DNA of 64,000 nt from Primulina eburnea (taxonomy: Eukaryota; Streptophyta; Magnoliopsida; Lamiales; Gesneriaceae). This document shows, piece after piece, positions 20,134-33,252 of this stretch; positions within the stretch are counted from its first letter, which is position 1, and every line of letters begins with the position of its first letter. A program made the translations under genes and the position numbers. A model generated the notes under the pieces. The model made no database searches. It saw nothing but the letters and a program-made list of their open reading frames with translations, and was not told the origin of the DNA. The stretch is from assembly GCF_022965805.1 (NCBI RefSeq), contig NC_133101.1, positions 49,866,342-49,930,341 of the forward strand, written 5' to 3'.

Positions 20134-20518
20134 GCATTGCAGCATGGATGAGAAAAAGGCTCTTGCTGTCGAATGTGGCTGTTTCGAGTTTCTCGCTTTT
20201 ACGATGAAATATATAACTAGTTAGGTTCTTGCTGACTGAGAGGTGTATGTATGCAAGAAGAATGGCAATTCATAGTTTTTCAATGCCACTTTTCAGGTAT
20301 ATAATATTTCCTTTCTTTTTCCAATTACAGTGGTATTTATGCTTTTTGGCATCTCCACTGTGAGGTTTTTGTGTTCATATTCTGTTGTGAGTTCTTTTTT
20401 TTTTGGCTTTCCTATTTTTAACTGTTCAATGCACAAGAAATGATTTATAAAGTGAGATTTTTACTCTTCTTTAATTTGATGAAGGAAACTTATTTTAGTG
20501 TAGATTATACATTATTCA
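20134..20518 (+). other. 3' UTR and downstream region of the kinesin gene
   Basis: AT-rich sequence after the TGA stop, with several T-rich stretches. No single polyadenylation site can be fixed. No other gene is visible. Confidence 0.5.
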
Positions 20519-20519
20519 T

Positions 20520-20559
<40 letters not shown>

Positions 20560-20574
20560 CTTAAAATAGAAGTA

Positions 20575-20625
<51 letters not shown>

Positions 20626-20685
20626 CTTAAAATAGAAGTATAATTATATATATATATATATAATACTTAAAATAGAAGTATAATT
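20519..20685. repeat. Composite TA microsatellite
   Basis: Three (TA)n tracts, each followed by the same ~24-bp sequence beginning ATACTTAAAATAGAAG. This makes a tandem composite repeat in which the TA run length varies. Confidence 0.9.
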
Positions 20686-21837
20686 TGCCCCCCTAAAATA
20701 TAATTTTAATTTTGCCTTCTGTAACCAACATTTCTGACTCAGTTTTTGAAAAGAGAGGGAAAATGAACAAGTCCTATGCCTTTTTTCGTTTTGTAAATTC
20801 ACAATGAATAACTTACTTCTTGGAATTTGTGAGGAATTTTTGGTGTGTGCACAACGCTATTGTTGAATCAAGTGGATTTCATGTGAGGTCCATATGATCC
20901 AATGATTCTCCAATCCATAAAGATCCAAGTTTTTTAAAACCAGCACTACTGAAAAAATACTCATGTAAGAAATTCGATTCGAATAATAAACATTTTATAA
21001 AATGCAAATCGGTCTTAAAACAATGTTTTAGTTTTTTTAAAGAATTTTTTGTTCTTATTTTGGATTAATCCAATTCAACTAAATATCGAATATATACGCT
21101 TATAACTAATTGGTCATCTGATATCACTGACACAAATTTAAGATGAGATCTCGTAGTTCGAAATTTAATTAAACAAACTCCTTACATAAAAATTTATTTA
21201 CCTTTTAGATGTTCGAAATTATAAAAATATTTGTAACCATGCATATTCGACCTATCAGCATAATTAATCTAGTGGGCATGCAATATTTTGAAGATTCAAT
21301 TTTCATAGAAAATTGTTTACTTTATCAAACATTGTTTGCCATTTGCCTGGCAGTGAAGCTAATTTCAAAATCGTACCTAATTATTTGACAGAAAAATGTC
21401 AAATTTCATTAATTTTTGTTGCTTGATTGACTGCCTATTTCCAAATTTTGTACACTATTTGTTTGACATATTCCCAGATTTCTTTTCAACGTAGTGCCTC
21501 CAATTGATCCAAGATAATGCGAGATGAGTCGGCTCATTTTATACCTAAAGTGAAAAATAATAGTTTTTGTATAAATAATACATTTTCATGCGATGGGTCG
21601 AGTCCGTAAGAGGTTTATGTCTCAAAATTGATCCGTGAGATGATATAATAAGAGATATAAAAAATTTGATAATATCTTTTAATACATGTTTTAGTAAAGA
21701 TAATCCAGTTTTTGTTGTCCTAGTCTAAGCTTTTTAGGTGCTTGCAAATGTCTAATCAATCGAATGTTAAAAATTATATATAGAAGTTGTGAAACATTTA
21801 AAATAAACTCTTACAAAAACTATTTAAAATATATGAT
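20686..21837. other. AT-rich spacer, nothing recognised
   Basis: No coding region of useful length, repeat end or RNA gene was seen. Confidence 0.5.
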
Positions 21838-21871
21838 AAAATATAAATTTTAAGATACTATATTATATTAT

Positions 21872-21948
<77 letters not shown>

Positions 21949-21978
21949 TATAAATTTTAAGATACTATATTATATTAT

Positions 21979-22047
<69 letters not shown>
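21838..22047. repeat. Tandem duplication carrying (CA)n(TA)n microsatellites
   Basis: Two copies of about 105 bp. Each starts with the AAAATATAAATTTTAAG segment, followed by a (CA)n run and then a (TA)n run. The unique parts are identical and only the run lengths differ, so the duplication is recent. Confidence 0.9.
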
Positions 22048-22053
<6 letters not shown>

Positions 22054-23517
22054 CGATTTAAAATCTTAAGAATTTGATCATTATTTGAGAAGTCAATGTT
22101 GAATCGTTCAAATCGACCAACTCTAAATAATATTCTTTCCATGAAAAAGTAGCACCTGAGTGGCAACCATTTAAATGAGTATATATTGAGATAGTTGGAT
22201 TCATATAACAAATCGAATTAATAATTTCCGTTGAACGAAAAAATCACATAGTAATTGCTAAAAAGATCCATTATATGCAGTCACACTTGTGCGTGTCTGA
22301 GTGGAATGACATTTGTAAAAAAAAAATTTCATATCAATTGAATATATTTTTTAATAAATAAAAGACATTAGCAAAATATGTCTTTTTCTTGAATTTACAT
22401 CACGAAAAAAATTGAATTTATTTTGCATAGGTTTTTGAAGTAAGTGATGTTGATTTTTCTATTTTTGGTAGCTGAAATTACTTTTAAGACAAAGCAGAAA
22501 ACACTTAGTGATGGTCAAAATTAATTTTTTTAAAAAAGGTTTTAGCAAATAGGATGCTATCTTTACCTGCCTATTAGCTTTAAAATTAAATAATCGCCAT
22601 ATTAATAAATTTCCAAAAGAAAAATATCAATGCAAGCCACTAGAGTTTGGTACGTAGTCTGACCTAAATCTTATTATTTTAATAGTATTATTGTTTTCAC
22701 AAATTATCTGTGGGTGTGTGATTAAAAACGTAGAAAATGTTGGACAAACGATAAGTAGTGAATGAAAGAAAGTGAAATTTATCCTACAATGAAAAATGTG
22801 CCAATAATAGTCTTCTTTATTAGCTTCAAGTTTGAGCTAAGAGTTTGGGTCTCAAAGGCATCAGAAGTTTTTGGAAGAGAGAAGACACTGATAAGCTGTG
22901 TCACGATGAAACACATATGCACGCGGCCTGCCAGCTCGGCCCATGGTGGTGAGGTGAGGTATCAATCTTTTTGCACAAAAATTATTTGGAAAATAATTTT
23001 TGATTGCGAAATAAAGACTGTACCCATTCGAAAATAGTGTGTCCCTTAGACTATCACAGAAACAAGTTGTGCTCCTTTTACGCAACTAGTGGACTACTAT
23101 AAATAATCCCTCCATCTGCATTGTTTACACTCTTTTCTCGCATCTTTGCTTCATTCCCTTTCATACGCTTTTTGCTTGAAAGTTTTCCATATTTCGTTCG
23201 CTGTTATCAAGAGATGTTGTGCTGCGTTCTCTTGATTCGAAGTCGTTTTATCTTAGAGACGATTGCCGTAAATGTAGAGTATTGTTATACGAGCAACTTC
23301 GTCTTGCAGATAAATGATTTATCCTTGCCTCGACTTATTGCTTCTTGTTGCTGCACATCATTCCAGTGTCAAAGATCCAGATTGATCACAAAAAATCTAA
23401 CTCCTAATACAACTGATTGCAAATCCCCTGTTTAATTGTCAGTTCTAATCTTCCCGGTTAAACGCTAGATCGAAACACAAAATCCTAATTAGCTATGAGT
23501 CATTATGATAGAAAATA
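22048..23517. other. AT-rich spacer, nothing firm recognised
   Basis: A TATA-like CTATAAATAA at about 23097 precedes a 104-codon frame at 23121-23435 with no recognisable motif. It is not called as a gene. The last five bases (23513-23517, AAATA) are the left target duplication of the solo LTR that follows. Confidence 0.45.
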
Positions 23518-24527
23518 TGTAGAGCCCAAATTCAGTACACGTAAAACCCATGCAATTATTAAATTGTTAAATTATTTATTTAATTTTTAAAATGATTTTA
23601 TCGATGCATGAATTATGATTTGCATTATTTTAAATTATTACATGTTTATTTGATGCACGTTAAAACGTTTTCTTGAATTTTATGTTTCATGCGAATATTT
23701 GATGCGGGATCGGAGAAATTAGACCGGCGACGATTGAGCAATTTGTAAAATGTGGTATTTTATTTCAAGTCAAGAAGTGGCATTTTAAATGATTTATTTA
23801 GTTTCTAGCATTTTTAAAGCCTAATTTAATTTATTATGTGATTTTAAGATTTTAAGCTTTTCAAAATACTAATTTGAATAGCTGTGGATTTTAAATATTG
23901 AAAACTTGACACATGTATATTTTATTAAAAATTAGGGGTTCTAGTATAGTTATTGGTGGATTAATCGAATGGATTAGTATTTAATTAGCTATTTTTAAGC
24001 CCCTAATTAAGCCACTAATTAACCCCCTAATTAAGCCTCTCCCCCACACACACGTTACTACACACACACACACACTCTTTGGCTTGCGCACACACACCTT
24101 GTGTTTCCTCTCTTTTGAAAGGCAAAAAGCTAGGGTTCTTAAGCTCCTCCAGCAACCAACCCCTTACCCAACGATTTTTCAGAAACCTCACACTTTTTTT
24201 AACAGCAAGAAATCGTGCCACAAGTCATCCCGGATCGGTTCTCGCATCACCTCGCTTTGATATCTGTCGTATCGTGATTTTAAATCATCAAGGTATGTAT
24301 ATTCTTTTATTTCTGCATCGATCTCGTCATAGTATATGTTTTGATGTTGATTGTATATAAAATCAATGTGTGATATGCAAAAGTTTGAGCAAAAATGGGT
24401 GGATCGCTTTTGAAACGATTTTTGGATCTCAAAACACGAAATTACTGTCATTTTAAATACTACGATGATTCGGTCGATTTTCTGGAAAAAATTTCAACAT
24501 ATAAAAGTAGTATTTTTTGATACCTTC

Positions 24528-26307
24528 TGTAAAGGCCCTAAAACTTCTTGCTTGAAAATTTGCGGAAATTTAAAATTTTTATTTTTAAAAGAACTTAAAT
24601 GGCCTTTCTCATAAAATCAATCGGTGAACCAAGTTCAATGTTTAAAAATAAAGCAGCGGAAGAAAATAAAATTTGCCAACAATTTAAATTTAAAAATATC
24701 CACGAGTAATAAAATTGTTTGCGGAATAAAATAAACACTGCTGTACTGAGGTCCTCGGGTGCCACTACTGCCGACCCAAGCTGGCTCACTGGTCCCCGCC
24801 CTCGGCCCTGACCTCATCAGTACCTACAACAATCAAGTCTAGTGAGTCTAAAGACTCAGCATGCATATATCGCAGGTAACGAGTAAAAATCTGAAGTAAA
24901 ATATGCATGGGATAGAATATCATGCCATGCGACATGCTGAAAATAATCTGTACTGCGCAATTATAATACGTGCATGCTGAACTGATAATCACAGTAAAAA
25001 TAATTGCTCCTTGGAGCCTGCACTGAAATAACTGATAAAACTTTTCTGTTGAGATTATGTTTTACGCCTGTGGCCACTGCACTAAGCTGAACTGATCGGT
25101 AACTGACTACCGGGGAGCCTGGAACTGAGCTGGCGGTCACTGAAGACCCGTTGGTACCAACCTGAACTGAGCGGTCACTGGTGACCTGATGGTACCAACC
25201 TGAACTGAGCGGTCACTGGCGACCGTATAAATAATGCTCCCACATAGTGAATGAACCACAAGACATATCGCATAAATCTAAAAAATAATCATTTTCTGTT
25301 TAATGCACGTAATATAATTAAATCGCATACTGAAATACCTTGTATTAAAATCATGTACTTGCGATATTTAAAAATATCTATATGGCTTGATTGAAGAGTG
25401 AAAGAAAATATAAACATGCCTGGATTCGTTTTAACTAGAAACGAAAAGAAACAACGACGACGCGACGCGGAGACGGAGCGCTTTTCCTTCCTTCTTTTCT
25501 CTCTTGAAGCACACGATTTTCTCCCTAAGAACACTACTGAAAACTCACGGTTTCTAGATCTGAAAGGGCTGCTCTTCTCGATCAAGGGAGAGGGGAGAAG
25601 GTGTTCTAGATAATGAGGGGGATAGGTGCAAGATAATAGGATCTTATCAAGGCCAAGTCTCCAACAAATTGTTTTTTTTTAAAATTTAAAATCTCGAATG
25701 TTTGTTGCTAACAAATCTTTGGATGGCTCTAGAAGGAGATGGCCGATTATTCTAGTTAAACTAGACTAGGAAAAGCTCTAATAATTAATAAAATGTGCTC
25801 CCAAAAATCCTAGACTTAAATTACTAAATAAATTCAAAGATGGGATGAGATGATGATAAGGAAAATAATTGTTTAAACAAATCATTGTGGCCGAAAATTT
25901 GAGGATAAATGGGGAGGATAAATATTTTCTTAAACCTTGTATTTTAAATCTCTAGTGTTTAATCCACTCATTTTATTTTATGGAATTAAGGAATTAATTA
26001 TCTAACTCTATTTACTATTCTATCTCAACTTAATTAGATAATCCCAAAAACTTTATTTTACACTAAAATCACTATTTATTTAGCTTAAATAAATTCTAGT
26101 AATATTTCCTAAATATTAAAATTTATCTCTATGCTCCAACTCCGGTCCGGCCTCACTGAATTTACTGAAAAGCTGAAAATTAAACTACTGCATGAAATAA
26201 ATAAATTTAAAGAATTTAAATACTCATGCAAATAAAATAAATTATTTTTAATTTAAATGCTAGGAATTATGCATGGCTTATACGTAGTCTAAGTTACGGG
26301 CTCTACA
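24528..26307 (-). repeat. 3' LTR of element B
   Basis: 1,780 bp. On the plus strand it runs from TGTAAAGGCC to GGGCTCTACA. It carries the palindrome TGAGTCTAAAGACTCA at 24843-24858. Confidence 0.95.
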
Positions 26308-26325
26308 ATCCTTCCCCCCTTAAAA
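26308..26325 (-). other. Polypurine tract of element B
   Basis: On the minus strand, TTTTAAGGGGGGAAGGAT directly precedes the 3' LTR. Confidence 0.85.
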
Positions 26326-26343
26326 GAAATTTCGTCCTCGAAA

Positions 26344-26529
26344 TTAGAACTCACCTAATAACTCGGGGTAACGCTCCCTCATCTCTGACTCAGACTCCCA
26401 CGTAGCTTCCTCCTCTGAATGGTTGAGCCATTGGACTTTGACTCGCTTAACGAGCTTGTTCCGAAGCTTCTTCTCCTGTCTGTCTAGGATCTGCACAGGT
26501 CTCTCCTCATAAGATAGGTTCGGAGTAAG
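26344..26529 (-). pseudogene. Chromodomain segment of element B, beyond an in-frame amber codon
   Basis: After the TAG at 26530-26532 the pol frame continues for 61 codons to a TAA at 26344-26346. The translated segment has the chromodomain-like features of Tekay integrases: VKRVKVQW, a W-x(9)-ATWE spacing, and a closing MRERYPEL. In related elements this segment follows the integrase directly, so here the targeting domain is cut off unless the amber codon is read through. The older relative at 57107-57295 has an amber codon at the same place. Confidence 0.8.
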
Positions 26530-29500
26530 CTACAACGGCTCAAAATTCAGCACATGCGAAGGGTTCGCCATGTACTTCCTCAGCATGGAGACATGAAAGA
26601 CATTGTGTACTCCGGCCAGATTAGGCGGAAGAGCCACACGATACGCTAGCGTCCCCACTCTGTCGAGGATCTCAAACGGTCCAATAAATCTCGGACTGAG
26701 CTTCCCTTTCTTGCCAAATCTCATGACACCCTTCATAGGTGCCACTTTCACGAAGACATGATCGCCCACTGCAAACTGTAAGTCTCTCCTCCGCTGATCG
26801 GCATAACTCTTCTGCCGGCTCTGAGCAGTCCTCATCCTATCACGGATCTTGGCTACTACCTCTGCTGCCTGCTGAACAATCTCTGGACCCAACTCTGCTC
26901 TCTCTCCTACTTCATCCCAATGAATAGGAGATCGACACTTGCGTCCATACAACGCTTCATACGGAGCCATACCAATAGAAGACTGGAAGCTGTTATTATA
27001 AGTGAACTCAACCAATGGTAAGTTCGTCTCCCAACTCCCTGAGAAATCGATGACGCAAGCGCGAAGAAGATCCTCCAAAATCTGAATAACTCGCTCCGAC
27101 TGTCCATCTGTCTGCGGATGGAAAGCTGTGCTAAACAGCAACTTCGTACCCAAAGTCGAATGCAAACTCTTCCAAAATGAGGAAGTGAATCTGGGATCTC
27201 TGTCGGATACGATCGAAACTGGAATACCATGAAGTCGGACTATCTCCCGGTTATACAACTCTGCATACTGAACCATGGTGAAAGTCGTCTTAATAGGCAA
27301 GAAGTGCGCTGATTTGGTAAGACGATCTACAATCACCCAAATGGCATTCGACCCTCTGGCTGACCTCGGCAATCCAGTCACAAAGTCCATGGTAATGTTC
27401 TCCCACTTCCACTCGGGAATAGGAAGAGGCTTGAGCAAACCTGCTGGCCTCTGATGCTCGGCCTTCACCAACTGGCAAGTCAGGCACTCGGATACAAAAC
27501 GCCTGATGTCCTTCTTCATCCCTGGCCACCAATACAATAGCTGCAGATCTTTGTACATCTTTGTACTCCCAGGGTGAATGGAGTACGGGGACGTATGGGC
27601 CTCCGATAAGATGTCTGCTCGGATAGAATCACTGCTAGGAACCCATATCCTATCTCGGTATCTCACAATACCGTCGCTGACTGAATACAAGACACTGCCC
27701 TTGGCTTCATCCCTCTTCTTCCACTGTGCCAACTGCTCATCTGCGGCCTGACCACTGCGAATACGGTCCAAAAGGGAAGACTGAATGGTCAAGGTAGATA
27801 GACGAGGAACTCTACCTCGCGGATAAGTCTCCAGATCAAACCTCTGCATCTCAATCTGAAGAGGTTTCTGCATCGTCAAATGAGCCATCACTGCGACTTT
27901 CCTGCTCAAAGCATCCGCAACTACATTAGCTTTACCCGGGTGGTAGCTAATGTCACAATCATAGTCCTTCACAAGCTCCAACCAACGCCTCTGACGCATG
28001 TTCAGCTCCTTCTGTGTAAAGAAATACTTGAGGCTCTTATGGTCGGTGAAGATCTGGCATTTCTCTCCATACAGATAGTGCCTCCAAATCTTCAAAGCAA
28101 AGACTACTGCTGCTAACTCCAGATCATGGGTAGGGTAGTTCTTCTCGTGGATTTTCAACTGTCGAGAAGCATATGCTATCACTCTCCCATGCTGCATCAG
28201 AACTGCTCCTAAACCAAGCTTCGAAGCATCGTTATAAAGGACAAAATCACCGGATCCTGACGGTACGGCCAAAACGGGTGCTGAGATAAGAGCTTGCTTC
28301 AAGGTATCGAAGCTCTTCTGGCATTCCTCGCTCCACACAAATTTCACATTCTTCTTGGTCAGTGCTGTGAGTGGAACGGCAATGGAGGAAAATCCCTGAA
28401 TGAATTTCCTGTAGTATCCTGCTAGCCCAAGAAAACTGCGGATCTCGGATGCATTCTGAGGCACAACCCAATCTCTGACTGCTGCAACTTTTGCGGGGTC
28501 TACCTCAATACCATTGCTAGAAACGATGTGGCCCAAGAACGCCACCTTCTCTAACCAGAATTCGCACTTACTGAACTTTGCGAATAATTTGTGCTTCTGC
28601 AATGTCTGTAACACTGTGGTCAGATGCCTGCTGTGCTCCTCCCGACTCTTGGAGTAGACGAGAATGTCGTCTATGAAAACTATCACAAACTGGTCGAGGT
28701 ACGGCTGAAATACGCGATTCATGAGATCCATGAAGATCGCTGGCGCATTCGTCAGACCGAATGGCATCACAAGGTACTCGTAGTGGCCATAACGAGTCCT
28801 GAAAGCTGTCTTTGAAACATCAGCATCTCTCACTCTCAACTGATGATAACCAGAACGCAGATCTATCTTGGAGAAAATCGAAGCTCCCTGCAACTGGTCA
28901 AACAGATCCTCGATCCTTGGCAGTGGGTATTTGTTCTTAACTGTAACCCTGTTCAACTCCCGATAGTCAATGCAAAGCCTCATCGAGCCATCCTTCTTCT
29001 TAACAAACAAGACCGGCGCGCCCCATGGAGAAAAGCTCGGGCGAATGAACTCCTTGTCCAGAAGTTCCTGAATCTGCTTCCTAAGCTCTGCCATCTCTGT
29101 CGGTGCTAGTCGGTACGGCGCTTTGGATATCGGAGCCGTACCTGGCATAAGCTCAATGGAAAACTTTACCTCTCTCTCAGGTGGTATACCAGAGACGTCC
29201 TCGGGAAAAACGTCTAAGAAATCTCTGACGATCGGAACATCTGAGGCTGACTGGTTGGGTTCCTCGGGGACAGCTAAAAAGGTCGCTAGAAATGCCCGAC
29301 ACCCTCTATGCATGAGTTTCCTAGCCTGAACATATGGAATAATGCGCGGTAGCGAAAAGTACCTGTCAGGCTCAAATAAGAACTGCTCCATTCCAGGCGG
29401 TCGGACAAGAACAGATCTCCGCTGGAAGTCTATCAACACTCTGTTCTTCAGTAGCCAATCCATCCCTAGGATGATGTCGAATTCCGGCATCGGTAGCACA

Positions 29501-31009
29501 ATCAGATCCGCATATACGAGCTTACCGTGCAGCTCAAGGTCTATATCTCGGATAACATTGGTGGCTGCCATCTCCTCGCCTGACGGCAACACTACTGAAA
29601 AGGCTATGTCTAGCCCAATGGTCTTGATCTTCAGAAAGTTTGCAAAGACCTCCGATATAAACGAGTGAGTGGCCCCTGAATCTATCAAGGCCTTGGTAGC
29701 TTTGCCGGCTATGAAAATTCTCCCTGAAAGTTCGGAACACTAAGCAGAACCCAAAGATCATAGGAGCTAAGCTTATAGGCATGCAAAGGTCAAAGTTCTT
29801 CTAACTAAGTCTCGAACATAATACTAAGTAGAGCATGCAACCCTATTGCAATTCTAAGTTCAAATCTAAATCCCGATTCCCAAAATACGGAAATTCAGTG
29901 ATAACTTAAAGTTTAAAGATACCTGTCAACAACATGGTCTCAGGGTTGGTTTCCGCGGCATGGAGAGCGAAAACTCGGCCCTGAGTAGGCAGATTCCTCT
30001 GAGGGCAATGTGGCAACATGTGGTCTGGACTGCCACACTTAAAACACTTTCCTGAGCCAGCCATGCATGCTCCAGGATGGCGGCGAGAGCACCTCGGACA
30101 GACTGGGTACTCCTGAGTCCTCGGGGCTGGGCGTCCCCGCTGCTGCTGCTGTTGGTGGGGCCCTCTGTTCCTAGGCGGTCCATTGAATGGCCTCTTATGC
30201 TGCTGCTGATGCTGATGAGGAGGAGGGCGGTGGGGTACCTGGATTGGGCGCTTGCCATGGCGGTCTCTCTCGATGTCCCGCTGATCCTGCTCAGCGGCTA
30301 AAGCTTTGGAGACTGCGATCTCATAAGTGGCAGGGTCAGATACCCTAACATCCCGGCGCAAGATCGGCCGAAGTCCCACCAGAAAGTGCATCAACTTCGC
30401 TCTGGCATCATTCGCGATCAGGGGCACAAAGTGACAGCCCCTCTCGAACTTACGGATAAACTCCGTAAACGACATATCCCCCTGCCTCAGACTCATGAAC
30501 TCTGTGGTCAGTCTGGTGCGAACCTCCTCGGTAAAATACTTGGAGTAGAAAACCTCCGTAAATCGGGTCCAAGAAAGTGTAGCCAAAGTCAGGGCTACTG
30601 ACGCTCCTTCCCACCATAAGCGGGCGTCTCCAGTAAATAAATAGGTCGCACAACGAACTCGGTCGGCGTCTCCCAGCTCCATGAAATCAAATATAACCTC
30701 GAGGGACTTGATCCATCCCTCGGCAACCATGGGGTCAGATGTCCCGGAGAATTCCTTTGGGCGCATCTTCATAAATCGCTCATAGACGGCCTCGGGCCCT
30801 GTCGGCCTAGTCACCACAGCATTGTTCCCCGCAAACTGTGCGAAGAACTGAGTCATCCCAGCTAACATCTGGGCATTCATGTCCGGTGGGGGCGGTGGAG
30901 GAGGTGGAGGAGGAGGAGGAGGTGTCTGCCTCTCTTGTCTCTGATCATCGTCCTCGCGACGGTGCTCGCCACCACCTCTCGGGCGTCCAACTTGGCGTCT
31001 AGGGGGCAT
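26530..31009 (-). CDS. Gag-pol polyprotein of element B, with an intron-like gap after gag
   Basis: Gag runs from the ATG at 31009 to 29923, and pro-pol from 29723 to 26530. Joined, they encode 1426 aa. Gag has a proline run (about residues 31-42), a Retrotrans_gag domain and one zinc knuckle [14 protein letters not shown]. Protease has [11 protein letters not shown], reverse transcriptase [10 protein letters not shown], and RNase [13 protein letters not shown]. The integrase has a His/Cys zinc finger (ECLTC) and catalytic Asp and Glu in TMDFVTG, SDRDPRF and GQSERVIQ. Unspliced, gag stops at 29906-29908, 16 bases into the gap. Spliced, the joint reads [21 protein letters not shown], which is the unbroken gag-protease joint seen in relatives. 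The frame ends at a TAG before the chromodomain. Confidence 0.88.
29724..29922 (-). other. Intron-like segment between gag and protease of element B
   Basis: 199 bp with donor ACAG/GTATCT and acceptor CTTTCAG/GG on the minus strand. The segment holds stops in all useful frames and is not a multiple of three, so frameshifting alone could not bridge it. Removing it restores the conserved gag-protease joint exactly. No RNA evidence is available. Confidence 0.7.
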
Positions 31010-31228
31010 ACTGTTCCATACAAAACCCGTACGTAACTAACATGCATAATTCCATAATTTATTATAACTGAATACTGAAATACTGAATGTCTGGAAGCAT
31101 GCTGACAAAATAAATTCATGCTTTAAATACTTGCTGAACAAAATGCTGAACTGAAAACTTACAGACCGAAGACGTGGCTTCGCGAGCTTCTCGCAGTCAG
31201 TAGTAGTGAAACCCTATACAGAACCACC

Positions 31229-31240
31229 GCTCTGATACCA
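31229..31240 (-). other. Primer-binding site of element B
   Basis: On the minus strand, TGGTATCAGAGC, complementary to the 3' end of initiator methionine tRNA, two bases inside the 5' LTR. Confidence 0.93.
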
Positions 31241-31242
31241 AC

Positions 31243-33023
31243 TGTAAAGGCCCTAAAACTTCTTGCTTGAAAATTTGCGGAAATTTAAAATTTTTATTTT
31301 TAAAAGAACTTAAATGGCCTTTTTCATAAAATCAATCGGTGAACCAAGTTCAATGTTTAAAAATAAAGCAGCGGAAGAAAATAAAGTTTGCCAACAATTT
31401 AAATTTAAAAATATCCACGAGTAATAAAATTGTTTGCGGAATAAAATAAACACTGCTGTACTGAGGTCCTCGGGTGCCACTACTGCCGACCCAAGCTGGC
31501 TCACTGGTCCCCGCCCTCGGCCCTGACCTCATCAGTACCTACAACAATCAAGTCTAGTGAGTCTAAAGACTCAGCATGCATATATCGCAGGTAACGAGTA
31601 AAAATCTGAAGTAAAATATGCATGGGATAGAATATCATGCCATGCGACATGCTGAAAATAATCTGTACTGCGCAATTATAATACGTGCATGCTGAACTGA
31701 TAATCACAGTAAAAATAATTGCTCCTTGGAGCCTGCACTGAAATAACTGATAAAACTTTTCTGTTGAGATTATGTTTTACGCCTGTGGCCACTGCACTAA
31801 GCTGAACTGATCGGTAACTGACTACCGGGGAGCCTGGAACTGAGCTGGCGGTCACTGAAGACCCGTTGGTACCAACCTGAACTGAGCGGTCACTGGTGAC
31901 CTGATGGTACCAACCTGAACTGAGCGGTCACTGGCGACCGTATAAATAATGCTCCCACATAGTGAATGAACCACAAGACATATCGCATAAATCTCAAAAA
32001 TAATCATTTTCTGTTTAATGCACGTAATATAATTAAATCGCATACTGAAATACCTTGTATTAAAATCATGTACTTGCGATATTTAAAAATATCTATATGG
32101 CTTGATTGAAGAGTGAAAGAAGATATAAACATGCCTGGATTCGTTTTAACTAGAAACGAAAAGAAACAACGACGACGCGACGCGGAGACGGAGCGCTTTT
32201 CCTTCCTTCTTTTCTCTCTTGAAGCACACGATTTTCTCCCTAAGAACACTACTGAAAACTCACGGTTTCTAGATCTGAAAGGGCTGCTCTTCTCGATCAA
32301 GGGAGAGGGGAGAAGGTGTTCTAGATAATGAGGGGGGATAGGTGCAAGATAATAGGATCTTATCAAGGCCAAGTCTCCAACAAATTGTTTTTTTTTAAAA
32401 TTTAAAATCTCGAATGTTTGTTGCTAACAAATCTTTGGATGGCTCTAGAAGGAGATGGCCGATTATTCTAGTTAAACTAGACTAGGAAAAGCTCTAATAA
32501 TTAATAAAATGTGCTCCCAAAAATCCTAGACTTAAATTACTAAATAAATTCAAAGATGGGATGAGATGATGATAAGGAAAATAATTGTTTAAACAAATCA
32601 TTGTGGCCGAAAATTTGAGGATAAATGGGGAGGATAAATATTTTCTTAAACCTTGTATTTTAAATCTCTAGTGTTTAATCCACTCATTTTATTTTATGGA
32701 ATTAAGGAATTAATTATCTAACTCTATTTACTATTCTATCTCAACTTAATTAGATAATCCCAAAAACTTTATTTTACACTAAAATCACTATTTATTTAGC
32801 TTAAATAAATTCTAGTAATATTTCCTAAATATTAAAATTTATCTCTATGCTCCAACTCCGGTCCGGCCTCACTGAATTTACTGAAAAGCTGAAAATTAAA
32901 CTACTGCATGAAATAAATAAATTTAAAGAATTTAAATACTCATGCAAATAAAATAAATTATTTTTAATTTAAATGCTAGGAATTATGCATGGCTTATACG
33001 TAGTCTAAGTTACGGGCTCTACA
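31243..33023 (-). repeat. 5' LTR of element B
   Basis: 1,781 bp, nearly identical to 24528-26307. The palindrome TGAGTCTAAAGACTCA is at 31558-31573. Confidence 0.95.
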
Positions 33024-33252
33024 CCTTCGATTTGACGGTAAATTCGTAATTTTTGGATAAGAAATGAGCGAGTTATGATCGTTTTCGTGGGACTGCTCAA
33101 ACTGTACTTTTCTGAAAATGCGTTCTTAATGTGTCCTTGAAGTTTTGGTTGCAGGCTTCGTTGGGATCTCCTGAATCCTTGCTGTTGTTGTTAGGGCAGA
33201 ATGTCCAGAATGTTCCAACGAAGCCCTCGACATTTTTAAGTATGTTCGACGT

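Larger units (their letters stand above)
24528..33023 (-). mobile_element. Young Ty3/gypsy element, Tekay-like chromovirus (element B)
   Basis: 8,496 bp with LTRs of 1,780 and 1,781 bp, a polypurine tract, a TGGTATCAGAGC primer site and perfect target duplications CCTTC (24523-24527 and 33024-33028). I count four substitutions and one indel between the LTRs (about 99.7-99.8% identity), so it is very young. Gag-pol runs on the minus strand and is broken only by an intron-like segment at the gag-protease junction and one amber codon before the chromodomain. It is inserted in the solo LTR of element F. Confidence 0.93.

Noticed and set aside
23121..23435. 104-codon frame behind a TATA-like box
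   Set aside because: No recognisable domain, unusual composition, and no supporting splice or homology signal. It may be part of an undefined repeat.
29724..29922. Programmed frameshift instead of an intron between gag and protease of element B
   Set aside because: Several stop codons lie in the segment, so a single frameshift could not connect the frames, while splicing restores the conserved joint exactly.
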